From assembly GCF_012641475.1 (NCBI RefSeq), contig NZ_JABAIL010000005.1, positions 124,001-188,000 of the forward strand: DNA of 64,000 nucleotides. The letters run 5' to 3'. Made by a program: the position numbers and the translations under genes. Numbering within the stretch: position 1 is the first letter of the stretch; each line of letters begins with the position of its first letter. Under the pieces are notes generated by a model. That model made no database searches. It saw only the letters and a list, made by a program, of their open reading frames with translations, and was not told the origin of the DNA. The stretch is from Flammeovirga agarivorans. Its GTDB lineage: Bacteria > Bacteroidota > Bacteroidia > Cytophagales > Flammeovirgaceae. Below are positions 17,909 to 26,444 of this stretch, in pieces.

Positions 17909-20062
17909 CTATGATTTGATGGTTGCTTGTAGCATACGTTTTGTATGAGCTAACCCAAAATAAATGCTGATATATGGTAGTTCTCCGTTAAAGTAATCAA
18001 AAATAGCCTTAACTCCTGTATTAGGTCCAAGATTTCGTACTGCATCAGCTACTGCTTCCAATTGTTCTCCTGTGATGTATTGGAAGATGTCTATAGTATA
18101 ACCCATCTCATAGAGGTTGGCCAGATGATTATAAATACTTTGATCTTGAAGCTTACGTTGTTGAGCAATTTCATGAATACTTAAGCCCTTTTTATAGAGC
18201 TCATAAGTCAATAATGAGGTACTTCCTTTTATTTTGAAGCCAGCTTTAGATTTTCTAACAATAAAACTGACAATCGCTCCGATAAATTGGTTGCCATACT
18301 TCTTCAATTTTGTTTCACCAACACCAGATATTTCCATCATATCCATAACTGATACAGGCATTTTTTCTGCCATATCTTTTAATGTAGCATCGTTAAATAC
18401 TACATATGGAGGTATATTTTCTTTATCAGCAATATTTTTACGAAGTACTCTAAGCTCTTCGAACAAGTCGGTAGCCAATTGCTCTTTGGCAGAAATCTTT
18501 TTAGTTGGTGCTTTAGTAGAAGGTGTACTTTTGAACTGTGATAGTTTTGCAAAATTTACCGGAAACTTACCCATTAGTACTTGTTCTCCAGTTTTGGTCA
18601 CCCTAAAAGTATTATGATGATCATAGGCAATTTCAATCAACCCGAGATTAAGCATTTGTTGTAAATACAATTGCCAATGATCGTAACTGATATCATTTCC
18701 TGCACCATACGTTCGGATACGATCGTAGCCAGCATTAACCAAGTCTATTCTTCTGGATCCTCTTAGAATATCAATCAGCATACCTGCTGAAAGGCTTTTA
18801 TTCATTTCTCTTTTCACCCGAATTACTGCAGACATTGCTTTTTGTGCGATAACAGTACCATCAAATAGTTCTGGAGGGTTTCTGCATACATCACAGTTTC
18901 CACAGTCTTTTTCTAAAGTCTCTCCAAAATAACTTAATAGAATTCGTCTTCGACAAGTTCTTGTTTCAGCATACTGCTGCATTCGTTCAAGCTTAGATAA
19001 CTGGAGTTGATGTTGTCCTGAGTCACTCACCATCTCTCTTAATTGCATGACGTCTGCAAAAGTGTAGAATAATAATGTGTCAGAAGGAAGTCCATCTCTA
19101 CCAGCTCTACCGATTTCTTGGTAGTAACCTTCCATATTCTTAGGAAGGTTATAATGTATAACCCATCTCACATTGGGTTTGTCGATACCCATACCAAAGG
19201 CAATAGTTGCACAAATAATAGGTGTATCATCTTTTATAAACGCTTCTTGAACTCTTGACCTTTCATGTGTCGGCATACCTGCATGATAATAGGTCGCGTT
19301 ATACCCCGCGTTTCTTAATTTATTGGCTAGTGATTCTGTATTTTTTCGAGATAAGCAATAAACAATACCTGATTGATTAGGTCTTTCTCTTAAAAACTGA
19401 ATAATCTTCTCAATTCTTTTTTGCCCTGCTTCTACTCTTAAACTAAGATTTGGTCTATCGAAAGATGAAATAAACATCTTAGGATCATTCATGCTTAGTT
19501 GACTGGCGATATCATTTCTAGTAGCCTTATCTGCAGTGGCGGTAAGAGCTACAAAAGAAATATGTGGTAACCTTTGTCTTAATGAGGTAAGTTGTGTGTA
19601 CTCAGGTCTAAAATCATGCCCCCATTGAGAAATACAGTGTGCCTCATCAATTGCGATAAAGCTAATGTTCATACGGCACATGAAATCTAAAAATGCCGGA
19701 GCTAGTAACTTTTCAGGAGATACATATAAAAGCTTGAGTCGTTCTGTTCTAAACTCCTCTTCTATTTCCCTTTGCTCTACATAAGATTGTGTACTGTTTA
19801 AATATGCTGCATTAACACCATTTGCTTTAAGGCTTTCAACCTGATCTTTCATTAACGCAATAAGAGGAGAAATCACGATGGCTGTGCCTTGTGAAATAAT
19901 CGCAGGTATTTGGTAGCAGATAGATTTACCACCACCAGTAGGCATTAAAACCACGGTATCTTTTTTTGCAAGAACATTCATAATGATATCCTCTTGCATA
20001 GGTCTGAATCGGTCGTACCCAAAAAAATGCTTTAGGGCTTGTTGAGCAGTGGAAATATTCAT
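17909..20062 (-). CDS. recQ: ATP-dependent DNA helicase RecQ
   Basis: A 717-residue superfamily 2 helicase of 3'-5' polarity used in recombination and fork repair. Seen in order: Walker A MPTGGGKS (40-47), DEAH box with the aromatic-rich loop IDEAHCISQWGHDFRP (near 137), motif VI QEIGRAGRDG, the RQC zinc site with four cysteines around CRRRILLSYFGE and CGNCDVC, the RQC winged helix, an HRDC domain from about 535, and a C-terminal helix-turn-helix region (LSIHEIAQQRKLQDQSIYNH). This long form with the extra C-terminal HTH is typical of Bacteroidota RecQ. Confidence 0.96.
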   Translation of the reverse strand: MNISTAQQALKHFFGYDRFRPMQEDIIMNVLAKKDTVVLMPTGGGKSICYQIPAIISQGTAIVISPLIALMKDQVESLKANGVNAAYLNSTQSYVEQREIEEEFRTERLKLLYVSPEKLLAPAFLDFMCRMNISFIAIDEAHCISQWGHDFRPEYTQLTSLRQRLPHISFVALTATADKATRNDIASQLSMNDPKMFISSFDRPNLSLRVEAGQKRIEKIIQFLRERPNQSGIVYCLSRKNTESLANKLRNAGYNATYYHAGMPTHERSRVQEAFIKDDTPIICATIAFGMGIDKPNVRWVIHYNLPKNMEGYYQEIGRAGRDGLPSDTLLFYTFADVMQLREMVSDSGQHQLQLSKLERMQQYAETRTCRRRILLSYFGETLEKDCGNCDVCRNPPELFDGTVIAQKAMSAVIRVKREMNKSLSAGMLIDILRGSRRIDLVNAGYDRIRTYGAGNDISYDHWQLYLQQMLNLGLIEIAYDHHNTFRVTKTGEQVLMGKFPVNFAKLSQFKSTPSTKAPTKKISAKEQLATDLFEELRVLRKNIADKENIPPYVVFNDATLKDMAEKMPVSVMDMMEISGVGETKLKKYGNQFIGAIVSFIVRKSKAGFKIKGSTSLLTYELYKKGLSIHEIAQQRKLQDQSIYNHLANLYEMGYTIDIFQYITGEQLEAVADAVRNLGPNTGVKAIFDYFNGELPYISIYFGLAHTKRMLQATIKS

Positions 20063-20593
20063 TGATTTAATTTATACAGAATTTCGAAGCAAGTTACAAT
20101 CCTGAAATGACGATCTCAAATAGATAATAAGAGATTCGTAATATTTTGTAAAAATTATTTTGAACGATAATTCACTAAAATTCAATTACTCTAGTAAGTC
20201 TATAGTGTTTAATAGTGGTGTGCATAGTGTTTTGATTATAAATAAGATATAATTTGATTTTTTTAATGCTAAATCTTAAAATTTTATATTGTTTTCTTGT
20301 GAAAAAGTCAATATTATAATATGTTTACAAATAAGAAATCAAACAAAAGGCATTTTTTTTACGAAAAATGCAAAAATGTTATGGTTTCTCACTTTTGATG
20401 TAAAACATCAAAAATGAAAGATTTCGATGGAAGTTTAAATAATTGAATTGGTTAGAAAGGAGGTGAGTTTTACTCACCTTTTTTTATATCTTTATTTTTA
20501 TAATCAGGAAACATAAAAGATTTTATAAATTTGTCTTCTATTCAAATTACAAGAGAAAAAGACGTCTCTGCTTAATATTTGAAAAATCTACTT
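20063..20593. other. Intergenic region with a hairpin and an orphan terminator
   Basis: No protein gene is visible in about 530 bases. A perfect 9-bp inverted repeat TTTTGATGT / ACATCAAAA with a 3-base loop lies at 20393-20413. A terminator-like hairpin AGGTGAG / CTCACCT with a T run lies at 20461-20485, on the plus strand, with no plus-strand gene before it. A weak TAAATTTG box at 20526-20533 fits a promoter for the response regulator that begins at 20594. Transcription ending at 20485 would make a small RNA. Confidence 0.45.
20461..20485 (+). terminator. Orphan plus-strand terminator hairpin
   Basis: AGGTGAG / CTCACCT stem, five-base loop, then seven T. The only upstream neighbour, recQ, runs the other way, so the terminator has no known plus-strand transcript. 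Confidence 0.55.
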
Positions 20594-20956
20594 ATGAGTA
20601 ATTATAAAAACGTATTTGTGATCGATGACGATCCAACAAATAATATGATCTGTCGTAAAATGATAGAGAAAACAAATTTTGGTGAAAATGTGGTCACTTT
20701 TTTAGATGTGGATACTGCTGCTCAATCTTGGGATGATGTACAGCCGGAATTAGTGTTTTTGGATATCAATATGCCTCCTAGTACTGGGTGGGACTTTCTA
20801 GATCAATTGGCAGATAAAGGAGTGAATCCTGAAAAAGTATACATGTTATCTGCAGAAGTAACTTTAGATGATAGAAAGAAGGCAGAACAATATAGCCAAG
20901 TAGCAGGTATTATCATTAAGCCATTAACACCTGCAAAACTAAACGAGATCAAATAA
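20594..20956 (+). CDS. Single-domain response regulator (CheY-like)
   Basis: A 120-residue receiver domain without an output domain. Phosphoacceptor Asp57 lies in LVFLDINMPP; the acidic pocket is Asp11-Asp12 (VIDDD), the switch Ser86 is in MLSAEV and the conserved Lys109 is in IIIKPL. I chose ATG 20594; a TTG five codons earlier is in frame. It may act by protein contact or as an intermediate in a phosphorelay. The TPR gene follows after about 28 bases and is probably cotranscribed, and an Hpt-like gene converges on that unit from the other side. Confidence 0.88.
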   Translation: MSNYKNVFVIDDDPTNNMICRKMIEKTNFGENVVTFLDVDTAAQSWDDVQPELVFLDINMPPSTGWDFLDQLADKGVNPEKVYMLSAEVTLDDRKKAEQYSQVAGIIIKPLTPAKLNEIK

Positions 20957-20984
20957 TTCATTATCCTTCAAATAAAGGATAAAC

Positions 20985-22775
20985 TTGACGATATATAATG
21001 TAAAGGTGAAAGTAGAGAAAATATATAGATGCTGGATTGTAGGGATTGGGATATGTGTTTTCATGCTTTTACCTTTTTTTTCATCTGCACAAGTAGCTGA
21101 GAACGATTCTATTAAGATAAAAGAACATGATGTATCAGAGATACAATACACTTTAGATTCTTTATTATCCTATAATTACCATATTGAAGCACAACAAGTT
21201 GCGGATAGCGTAATTCAAATAGCCAAAGATACTTATAGTAATACAGACGAAAGAATTGTATTACTTCATAAACGAATAGCAGAGAAGTTTGCTGACAGAG
21301 GATTTTCTAACATTGCATCCCAATATATTCAGCAAGGTCTTTCCATTTTAAGGTCTCAGCCCTCCCCTAATTATGCGTTTATTGGTGATATGTATATTTA
21401 TCTTGCTCAGATATTTAGACATCACCAATTGTCTAACATTGCAATAAACTATTACGAGCAAGCTGCAGAATCTTATGAGCAATCAGAGGGGACGAATCAT
21501 TATTATAATTTGATTAATGTCTACATGACGTTAGGTACATTCCATTTTGAGGTTAAAAACTTCGGTACTTCTAGTAGTTACTATACAAAAGCATCGAATA
21601 TTATAGCAAAAATGGATACAGAGTACCGAGCAGATATGGTAGAAATATTAAATCGCATCGCAGTAGCCCAAACAGCCACAGGTTCATTCAAAAAAGCACA
21701 ACAAAATTTATTGAGGTCTGAGATGATTGCTAAAAAAGTATTTGGTAAAAATGCTTTGGAACTTGAAAATGTATATGAGCAATTAATAGATCTGTATATC
21801 CAAAAATCCGAATTTGATAGTGCTGATATTTATGCTGTAAAAGCTGTCAAAATATTAAAAGGTAATATTGGGACGACAGAACGTAGACAAAAATATGAAC
21901 GCTTTCTGGCAGATACCTTTTTTGGAAATAGGGAATATTCTCTAGCCTGTAAATGGTATGATGTATTGTATGATGATGCCTATATTACCAATCAAAACTC
22001 CTTAGAAGAAATAGCGACAATTACAGATTGGTACATTACTATTGGTGAGAAGATGGAGAGAGTTAAGCAAGATTCTTTAGCCAATAATGTATATGAAAAA
22101 GCACTTTCTGTGAACCAAAAATACTTTGGGGAAGAAAACTTGAAAGCTGCGAGTATAATGCATAAAATTTCTAGAACGCAGACCAAGTTAAACTACTTTG
22201 AACAAGCAGAAATATATACCAATAAAGCATATGCTATTGAGTGGGATTTAGGTACAGAAAAAGATAGTACTCAGTTTATTGTTCAGCAAATAGATCTGGC
22301 AGGATTGCTCTTAATGAAAGGCGATACAACAGACGCTGAAGACTTATATCACAAAGTATTAGAGTTAGAAGATGATAGAGAAAGTAGGTGGAAAGCGATA
22401 GCATTTAATAATCTGACAATGATCCATCTAAGTGCTCTAGAATATGATTCTGCAAATTACTTTGCAGAGCAACTTTTGGTGTATTACTCTACGAATTATG
22501 GCAGGGATTATATCAAGACTTTAGGGTGTTATCTTTTGCTAGGAAACATTGCTTTTGCTCAAGGTCTGGAACAGGAAGCTGTAGAAAAATATTACAGTAA
22601 ACCGATACGTTTAGCACCTCAATTATTTTCTAAAAAAAATGAGGTAGCTTTATTGGCAAACCTCAACCTATCTCGTTACTACGCAGAGTTAAATAAAGAA
22701 GACCTGTCCCGTCGCTACGATAGTTACGCACGCGAGATACAGGTCTATTTATCTTCAAAGGAAAATTATCCTTAG
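20985..22775 (+). CDS. Secreted or membrane-anchored TPR protein
   Basis: A 596-residue protein with an N-terminal hydrophobic signal or anchor (CWIVGIGICVFMLLPFFSSAQ) followed by about ten TPR-like hairpins. There is no ATG near the N-terminus; the start is TTG at 20985 or, giving a cleaner signal peptide (MKVEKIYRCW), GTG at 21006. It resembles the TPR sensor part of Bacteroidota histidine kinases and regulators but has no kinase, HTH or transmembrane segment at its C-terminus. It follows the response regulator and may supply the sensing half of that system. Its stop codon overlaps the stop of the convergent Hpt-like gene. Confidence 0.7.
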   Translation: MTIYNVKVKVEKIYRCWIVGIGICVFMLLPFFSSAQVAENDSIKIKEHDVSEIQYTLDSLLSYNYHIEAQQVADSVIQIAKDTYSNTDERIVLLHKRIAEKFADRGFSNIASQYIQQGLSILRSQPSPNYAFIGDMYIYLAQIFRHHQLSNIAINYYEQAAESYEQSEGTNHYYNLINVYMTLGTFHFEVKNFGTSSSYYTKASNIIAKMDTEYRADMVEILNRIAVAQTATGSFKKAQQNLLRSEMIAKKVFGKNALELENVYEQLIDLYIQKSEFDSADIYAVKAVKILKGNIGTTERRQKYERFLADTFFGNREYSLACKWYDVLYDDAYITNQNSLEEIATITDWYITIGEKMERVKQDSLANNVYEKALSVNQKYFGEENLKAASIMHKISRTQTKLNYFEQAEIYTNKAYAIEWDLGTEKDSTQFIVQQIDLAGLLLMKGDTTDAEDLYHKVLELEDDRESRWKAIAFNNLTMIHLSALEYDSANYFAEQLLVYYSTNYGRDYIKTLGCYLLLGNIAFAQGLEQEAVEKYYSKPIRLAPQLFSKKNEVALLANLNLSRYYAELNKEDLSRRYDSYAREIQVYLSSKENYP

Positions 22776-23137
22776 TTATTTTTAATCTCTGTTAACTTCT
22801 CATTCAAAGTATCAAGAATATTACGTAGATGACGCTCTAATTCTGCCCAAGCCATAACAGGGTCAACAGAGTTAACATCTTCTTTGTAGTTCGCTCCCAC
22901 TTCAGACATAAATTTTTCTAAAGTCTCAAGGTTGAAAGTATGTAGTCTTGTGCTGAATTTGTGTTTAACTGCACTGAATAAGTCAGAATCTCTATCTTCT
23001 AAAGCCAATTTAAGTTTTGGAAAGTCTGACTCAAATTCGTCAATCGAGATAGAAAGAAAATCAATGTATCCCTCTTTATCTCCTTCGAATAGTGTATCTG
23101 TGAAACTGAAATCCATAGGATATGTTGAAATTGCCAT
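22772..23137 (-). CDS. Divergent Hpt-like domain protein
   Basis: A 121-residue cytoplasmic protein. The segment VKHKFSTRLHTFNLETL (from residue 57) aligns by eye with the phosphoacceptor helix of Bacteroidota Hpt proteins (AHKLKPSL..FGLE.L), which would make His59 the candidate phosphoacceptor. Its size and helical character also fit a lone Hpt domain. The canonical HxLKG form is not kept, so this is an inference. It is convergent with the TPR gene and shares the four bases TTAG with its stop codon. With the nearby response regulator it could form a local phosphorelay. Confidence 0.55.
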   Translation of the reverse strand: MAISTYPMDFSFTDTLFEGDKEGYIDFLSISIDEFESDFPKLKLALEDRDSDLFSAVKHKFSTRLHTFNLETLEKFMSEVGANYKEDVNSVDPVMAWAELERHLRNILDTLNEKLTEIKNN

Positions 23138-23472
23138 AATTTATATTCATTAAAAGTAATGAAATCTTTCCATATATCTAATTAAAAAATAGTTTTAGTG
23201 GATTAAAACATAATGATATAAGCAAGAATTTCTTTCGTCACAAAGATATAGAGGATAATTACTCTATTTGTGATGTCATCCATAATAAACGTAAATCGAT
23301 AAGTTTCATTTAATGTTTTAGGAGATTTTTTATTTTTAATAAAATGAATGTGATTATCAATGCGTTGACATTCGTTTATTACTTTTTTTGAAATAAATTT
23401 TGGAAATATAAAAAGTCGGCTTACCTTTGCATCGCTTTCAACGGAAAGCACCTGATGAAAGGAACTAAATAA
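23138..23472. other. Leader region of the tRNA cluster
   Basis: No convincing protein gene. A weak minus-strand frame starting with GTG at 23451 runs through the tRNA promoter and is not supported. The region holds the tRNA promoter near its right end. Confidence 0.5.
23399..23429 (+). promoter_or_regulatory. Bacteroidota-type promoter of the tRNA cluster
   Basis: A -33 element TTTG (23399-23402) and a -7 element TACCTTTG (23422-23429) separated by 19 bases match the Bacteroidota vegetative sigma consensus (TTTG ... TAnnTTTG). The first tRNA begins about 43 bases downstream. Confidence 0.8.
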
Positions 23473-23545
23473 GCGAAAATAGCTCAGCTGGTAGAGCGCA
23501 ACCTTGCCAAGGTTGAGGTCGCGGGTTCGAACCCCGTTTTTCGCT
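23473..23545 (+). tRNA. tRNA-Gly (GCC)
   Basis: A 73-nt cloverleaf: acceptor GCGAAAA / TTTTCGC, D arm GCTC / GAGC, anticodon stem CAACC / GGTTG with loop TTGCCAA (anticodon GCC), and T arm GCGGG-TTCGAAC-CCCGT. The discriminator is T and CCA is not encoded. First of three identical copies. Confidence 0.95.
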
Positions 23546-23583
23546 CAAAAATGAAATCCTTTCATCTCCAATCGGATGATTGG

Positions 23584-23667
23584 GCCGGGATGGCGGAACT
23601 GGTAGACGCGCAAGACTTAAAATCTTGTGAGGGCAACCTCGTGTGGGTTCGATTCCCACTCCTGGTA
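23584..23667 (+). tRNA. tRNA-Leu (TAA)
   Basis: An 84-nt type II tRNA: acceptor GCCGGGA / TCCTGGT with G-T pairs, anticodon stem CAAGA / TCTTG with loop CTTAAAA (anticodon TAA), long variable arm TGAGGGCAACCTCGT, T loop TTCGATT. Discriminator A, no encoded CCA. Confidence 0.95.
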
Positions 23668-23696
23668 CAAAACTTTTGTACCGCAGAAGTGACAAT

Positions 23697-23769
23697 GCGA
23701 AAATAGCTCAGCTGGTAGAGCGCAACCTTGCCAAGGTTGAGGTCGCGGGTTCGAACCCCGTTTTTCGCT
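23697..23769 (+). tRNA. tRNA-Gly (GCC), second copy
   Basis: Identical to the tRNA-Gly at 23473, with anticodon GCC in the loop TTGCCAA and no encoded CCA. Confidence 0.95.
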
Positions 23770-23831
23770 CGAATTTGAAGAAAACGTCTTCAAAATTTTT
23801 AAAATATTTCATTTATCAGTCTGATAGATGA

Positions 23832-23915
23832 GCCGGGATGGCGGAACTGGTAGACGCGCAAGACTTAAAATCTTGTGAGGGCAACCTCGTGTGGGTTCGA
23901 TTCCCACTCCTGGTA
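23832..23915 (+). tRNA. tRNA-Leu (TAA), second copy
   Basis: Identical to the tRNA-Leu at 23584, including the variable arm and the downstream spacer. Confidence 0.95.
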
Positions 23916-23944
23916 CAAAACTTTTGTACCGCAGAAGTGACAAT

Positions 23945-24017
23945 GCGAAAATAGCTCAGCTGGTAGAGCGCAACCTTGCCAAGGTTGAGGTCGCGGGTTC
24001 GAACCCCGTTTTTCGCT
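23945..24017 (+). tRNA. tRNA-Gly (GCC), third copy
   Basis: Identical to the other two tRNA-Gly genes; the cluster's terminator begins three bases later. Confidence 0.95.
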
Positions 24018-24059
24018 CAAAAAAGCCTAGTAGATTTTATCTGCTAGGCTTTTTTTTTT
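24018..24059 (+). terminator. Terminator of the tRNA cluster
   Basis: Stem AAGCCTAGTAGA / TCTGCTAGGCTT (one mismatch-type pair) with a short TTTTA loop, followed by nine or more T directly after the last tRNA. Confidence 0.9.
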
Positions 24060-24094
24060 CTTTTTGGTGTTATCTGTACATTTTTTTGTATTAA

Positions 24095-24127
24095 TTTGTG
24101 TTGCAATAGTAATACTTGTTACATTTG
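24095..24127 (+). promoter_or_regulatory. Promoter of the PpiD/SurA-like gene
   Basis: -33 TTTG at 24095-24098 and -7 TACATTTG at 24120-24127, spaced 21 bases, matching the Bacteroidota consensus. The leader to the ATG at 24265 is about 130 bases. Confidence 0.65.
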
Positions 24128-24264
24128 CATGTTTTTAATTCTGCTTGGTCAACGAACAATTGAAGTTTTTTTGGGTGTTGATTTTTTGTGTAGTGACACT
24201 GAACGAGCATTAAGGAACTTAAAAACTATAAAGGATTCATATATAAAGCATTTATAATTTTATC

Positions 24265-26361
24265 ATGGCAATCATTACGAAGATCCGAGAAAAATCTGGC
24301 GTTGCTGTCGGATTGATCGCAATAGGTCTGATTCTATTTATGGTCGGTGGCGATTTATTGTCACCTAACTCTACATTACTTGGAAGAAACAAGCAAATTG
24401 TAGGAGTTATTGGAGGGGATGAAATCGAATTAAGAGAATTTACAGAGATTGTAGATGCTATTAAGGCAAACTATCCTACGCCTCCTAACGAGCAACAATT
24501 ACAAGGTGTTCGTCAAATGGCATGGAATGAGTTAATCTACCGTGTTGCTTACGGTCAACAAATGGAAGATTTGGGTGTTACTATTTCTCAAGAGGAATTA
24601 GACGATATTATTTCTGGTAACAACATCGACCCACAATTTGGTCAATATTTCAGAGACTCGACAGGACAAGTTTCAAAAGAAAATATTCAACAATACTTAA
24701 GTATGTTGAAGCAACAAGGTGCTAATTCACAACAGTACCAACAATTCTTGAACTTCGAGCAACAGCTAAAAACTTCTCGTAGCAGAGTAAAATACGAGAA
24801 CCTAATGTCAAGAACTTATTACGCTTCTGATTTAGAAGGTAAGAAAGAATATGAAAAGCAAAACGATAAAGTAGAAATTGCTTACTTAAACGTTCCTTTT
24901 TACGCAGTTGCTGATTCTTTAGTAAACGTAACTGATGCGGATGCTAAAGCATACTACAGTTCTCATGAAGAGGAGTTCAAGCGTGATGCTAACAGAGGTA
25001 TCGAATTTGTTAGTTTTAAAGTTGAGCCATCAGAAGTGGATAAGAAAAACTTAGAAGCTGAGATGAAAAACCTAAAGCGTACGTTTGCTACAACTTCTAA
25101 CGATACTGCATTTGTAGATTCTCACTCTGAAGGAGCTACAAACTTGATGACTGTAAACATGACAGGTGTTCCAACTTACATGTTGAGCGAAGATCTTCAA
25201 GTAGGTGAAATCTATGGACCTTACTTTGCGGCTGGAGCTTCTAGAATCTACAAAATTACAGGTACATCAGAAGATACTATTTATTCAGCAAGAGCATCTC
25301 ATATCTTATTCAAAAACGATCAAGACGATGCTGCTGCTAAGAAAGAAGCTTATGCTACTTTAAGAAAGATCCAAGGTGGTGAAAACTTCGAAGAGTTAGC
25401 AAAGAAAACAGGTGATGCTGCTCCTACTACTAAAGCTAACGGAGGTGACTTAAACTGGTTCACTGAAGGTAGAATGGTAAAAGAGTTTGATAAAGCAGTA
25501 TTCTCTGCAAGAAGAACAGGTTTAATCTCAAGAGTTATTAAAACTCAATTTGGTTACCATATCATTAAAGTAACTGAAACTAAAACGAAAAAGATGTATG
25601 ACTTGGCAATTGTAGAGAAGAAGTTAACTCCTTCAGATGCTACAATTAACGAAGCATACAGAAAAGCTTCGGTGTTTGCTGCTAAAACAAAAGGTGGAAG
25701 AAGTGATTTCGAAAAAATTGCTGAAGAAGAGAAAATCTTTATTGAGCAAGCTTTAACAATTGCTCCAACTGCTACTTACATCAACAGCTTAAGAGGTAAC
25801 TCAGTAAGACAAGTAATCCGTTGGGCATACAATGAAGGTAGCGTAAATGAAGTGTCTGAAGTATTTGACTTAGACGATCGTTTCGTAGTTGCTACTATTC
25901 TTTCTGCTCGTGAGGAAGGTGTTGCTAACTTTGATGCTGTAAAAAGCGAAGCTAAAGTTCAAGCGACTAAGCAAGCAAAAGCTGAGTATATCAAAAACAA
26001 GTTAGCTGGTGCTAAAGGTGATTTAGCTGCTATGGCTAAATCTTATGGTAACGGTGCTAAAACAGATATCGTTAGCGATTTATCGTTGAATGATGTTTCT
26101 ATCCAAGGAATCGGAATTGCACCTAAGGCAATCGGTACTGCTTTTGGATTGAAAGAAGGTGAGCAATCTGCTCCAATCGTTGATGAGAACAGCGTAATCA
26201 TCGTAAAAGTTAGAAAAGCAAACAAAGCTTTAGAAACTGCTGATTACACTATCTACCAACGTCAAGTTGAAGGTAGATACTCTAGATCTGCAAACTATAA
26301 AATCTTAGAAGCAGTTAAGGATTTATCAGACGTTCAAGATGATCGTTATAAGTTCTTCTAA
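24265..26361 (+). CDS. Membrane-anchored peptidyl-prolyl isomerase/foldase (PpiD/SurA-like)
   Basis: A 698-residue periplasmic chaperone tethered by an N-terminal membrane helix (about 14-33, GVAVGLIAIGLILFMVGG). A SurA_N-like helical domain follows (GGDEIELREFTEIVDAI onward). A parvulin PpiC domain occupies about 340-440, with ASHILFKND, ANGGDLNWF and FGYHIIKVTE, and a C-terminal chaperone part comes after. This is the PpiD layout and length. It would assist folding of outer-membrane and secreted proteins emerging from Sec. It has its own promoter and terminator and is a single-gene unit. Its codon use is noticeably more regular (many preferred codons) than its neighbours', suggesting high expression. 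Confidence 0.9.
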   Translation: MAIITKIREKSGVAVGLIAIGLILFMVGGDLLSPNSTLLGRNKQIVGVIGGDEIELREFTEIVDAIKANYPTPPNEQQLQGVRQMAWNELIYRVAYGQQMEDLGVTISQEELDDIISGNNIDPQFGQYFRDSTGQVSKENIQQYLSMLKQQGANSQQYQQFLNFEQQLKTSRSRVKYENLMSRTYYASDLEGKKEYEKQNDKVEIAYLNVPFYAVADSLVNVTDADAKAYYSSHEEEFKRDANRGIEFVSFKVEPSEVDKKNLEAEMKNLKRTFATTSNDTAFVDSHSEGATNLMTVNMTGVPTYMLSEDLQVGEIYGPYFAAGASRIYKITGTSEDTIYSARASHILFKNDQDDAAAKKEAYATLRKIQGGENFEELAKKTGDAAPTTKANGGDLNWFTEGRMVKEFDKAVFSARRTGLISRVIKTQFGYHIIKVTETKTKKMYDLAIVEKKLTPSDATINEAYRKASVFAAKTKGGRSDFEKIAEEEKIFIEQALTIAPTATYINSLRGNSVRQVIRWAYNEGSVNEVSEVFDLDDRFVVATILSAREEGVANFDAVKSEAKVQATKQAKAEYIKNKLAGAKGDLAAMAKSYGNGAKTDIVSDLSLNDVSIQGIGIAPKAIGTAFGLKEGEQSAPIVDENSVIIVKVRKANKALETADYTIYQRQVEGRYSRSANYKILEAVKDLSDVQDDRYKFF

Positions 26362-26383
26362 GAATTTTATTAATAAAATATAT

Positions 26384-26414
26384 AAAAGGCCACCTCACAA
26401 GGGTGGTCTTTTTG
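26384..26414 (+). terminator. Terminator of the PpiD-like gene
   Basis: Stem AAAGGCCACC / GGTGGTCTTT with one G-T pair and a seven-base loop, followed by a T run. Confidence 0.8.
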
Positions 26415-26444
26415 CTTTTTAGACTTCCTGTTTAATTTTGTACT

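Larger units (their letters stand above)
23584..24018 (+). repeat. Tandem duplication of a tRNA-Leu/tRNA-Gly unit
   Basis: Bases 23584-23770 and 23832-24018 (187 bp each) are identical by eye: tRNA-Leu, spacer and tRNA-Gly. The 61 bases between copies are not related to the 3' flank of the second copy, so the unit boundary coincides with the tRNA gene ends. The first tRNA-Gly (23473) stands outside the unit. Confidence 0.9.

Noticed and set aside
23203-23451. 82-residue minus-strand open frame before the tRNA cluster
   Set aside because: It starts with GTG inside the tRNA promoter leader and has no recognisable sequence features.
23465-24094. Open frames of about 60-76 residues across the tRNA genes
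   Set aside because: They read through tRNA genes; the identical peptide text in two of them reflects the tRNA duplication, not a gene family.
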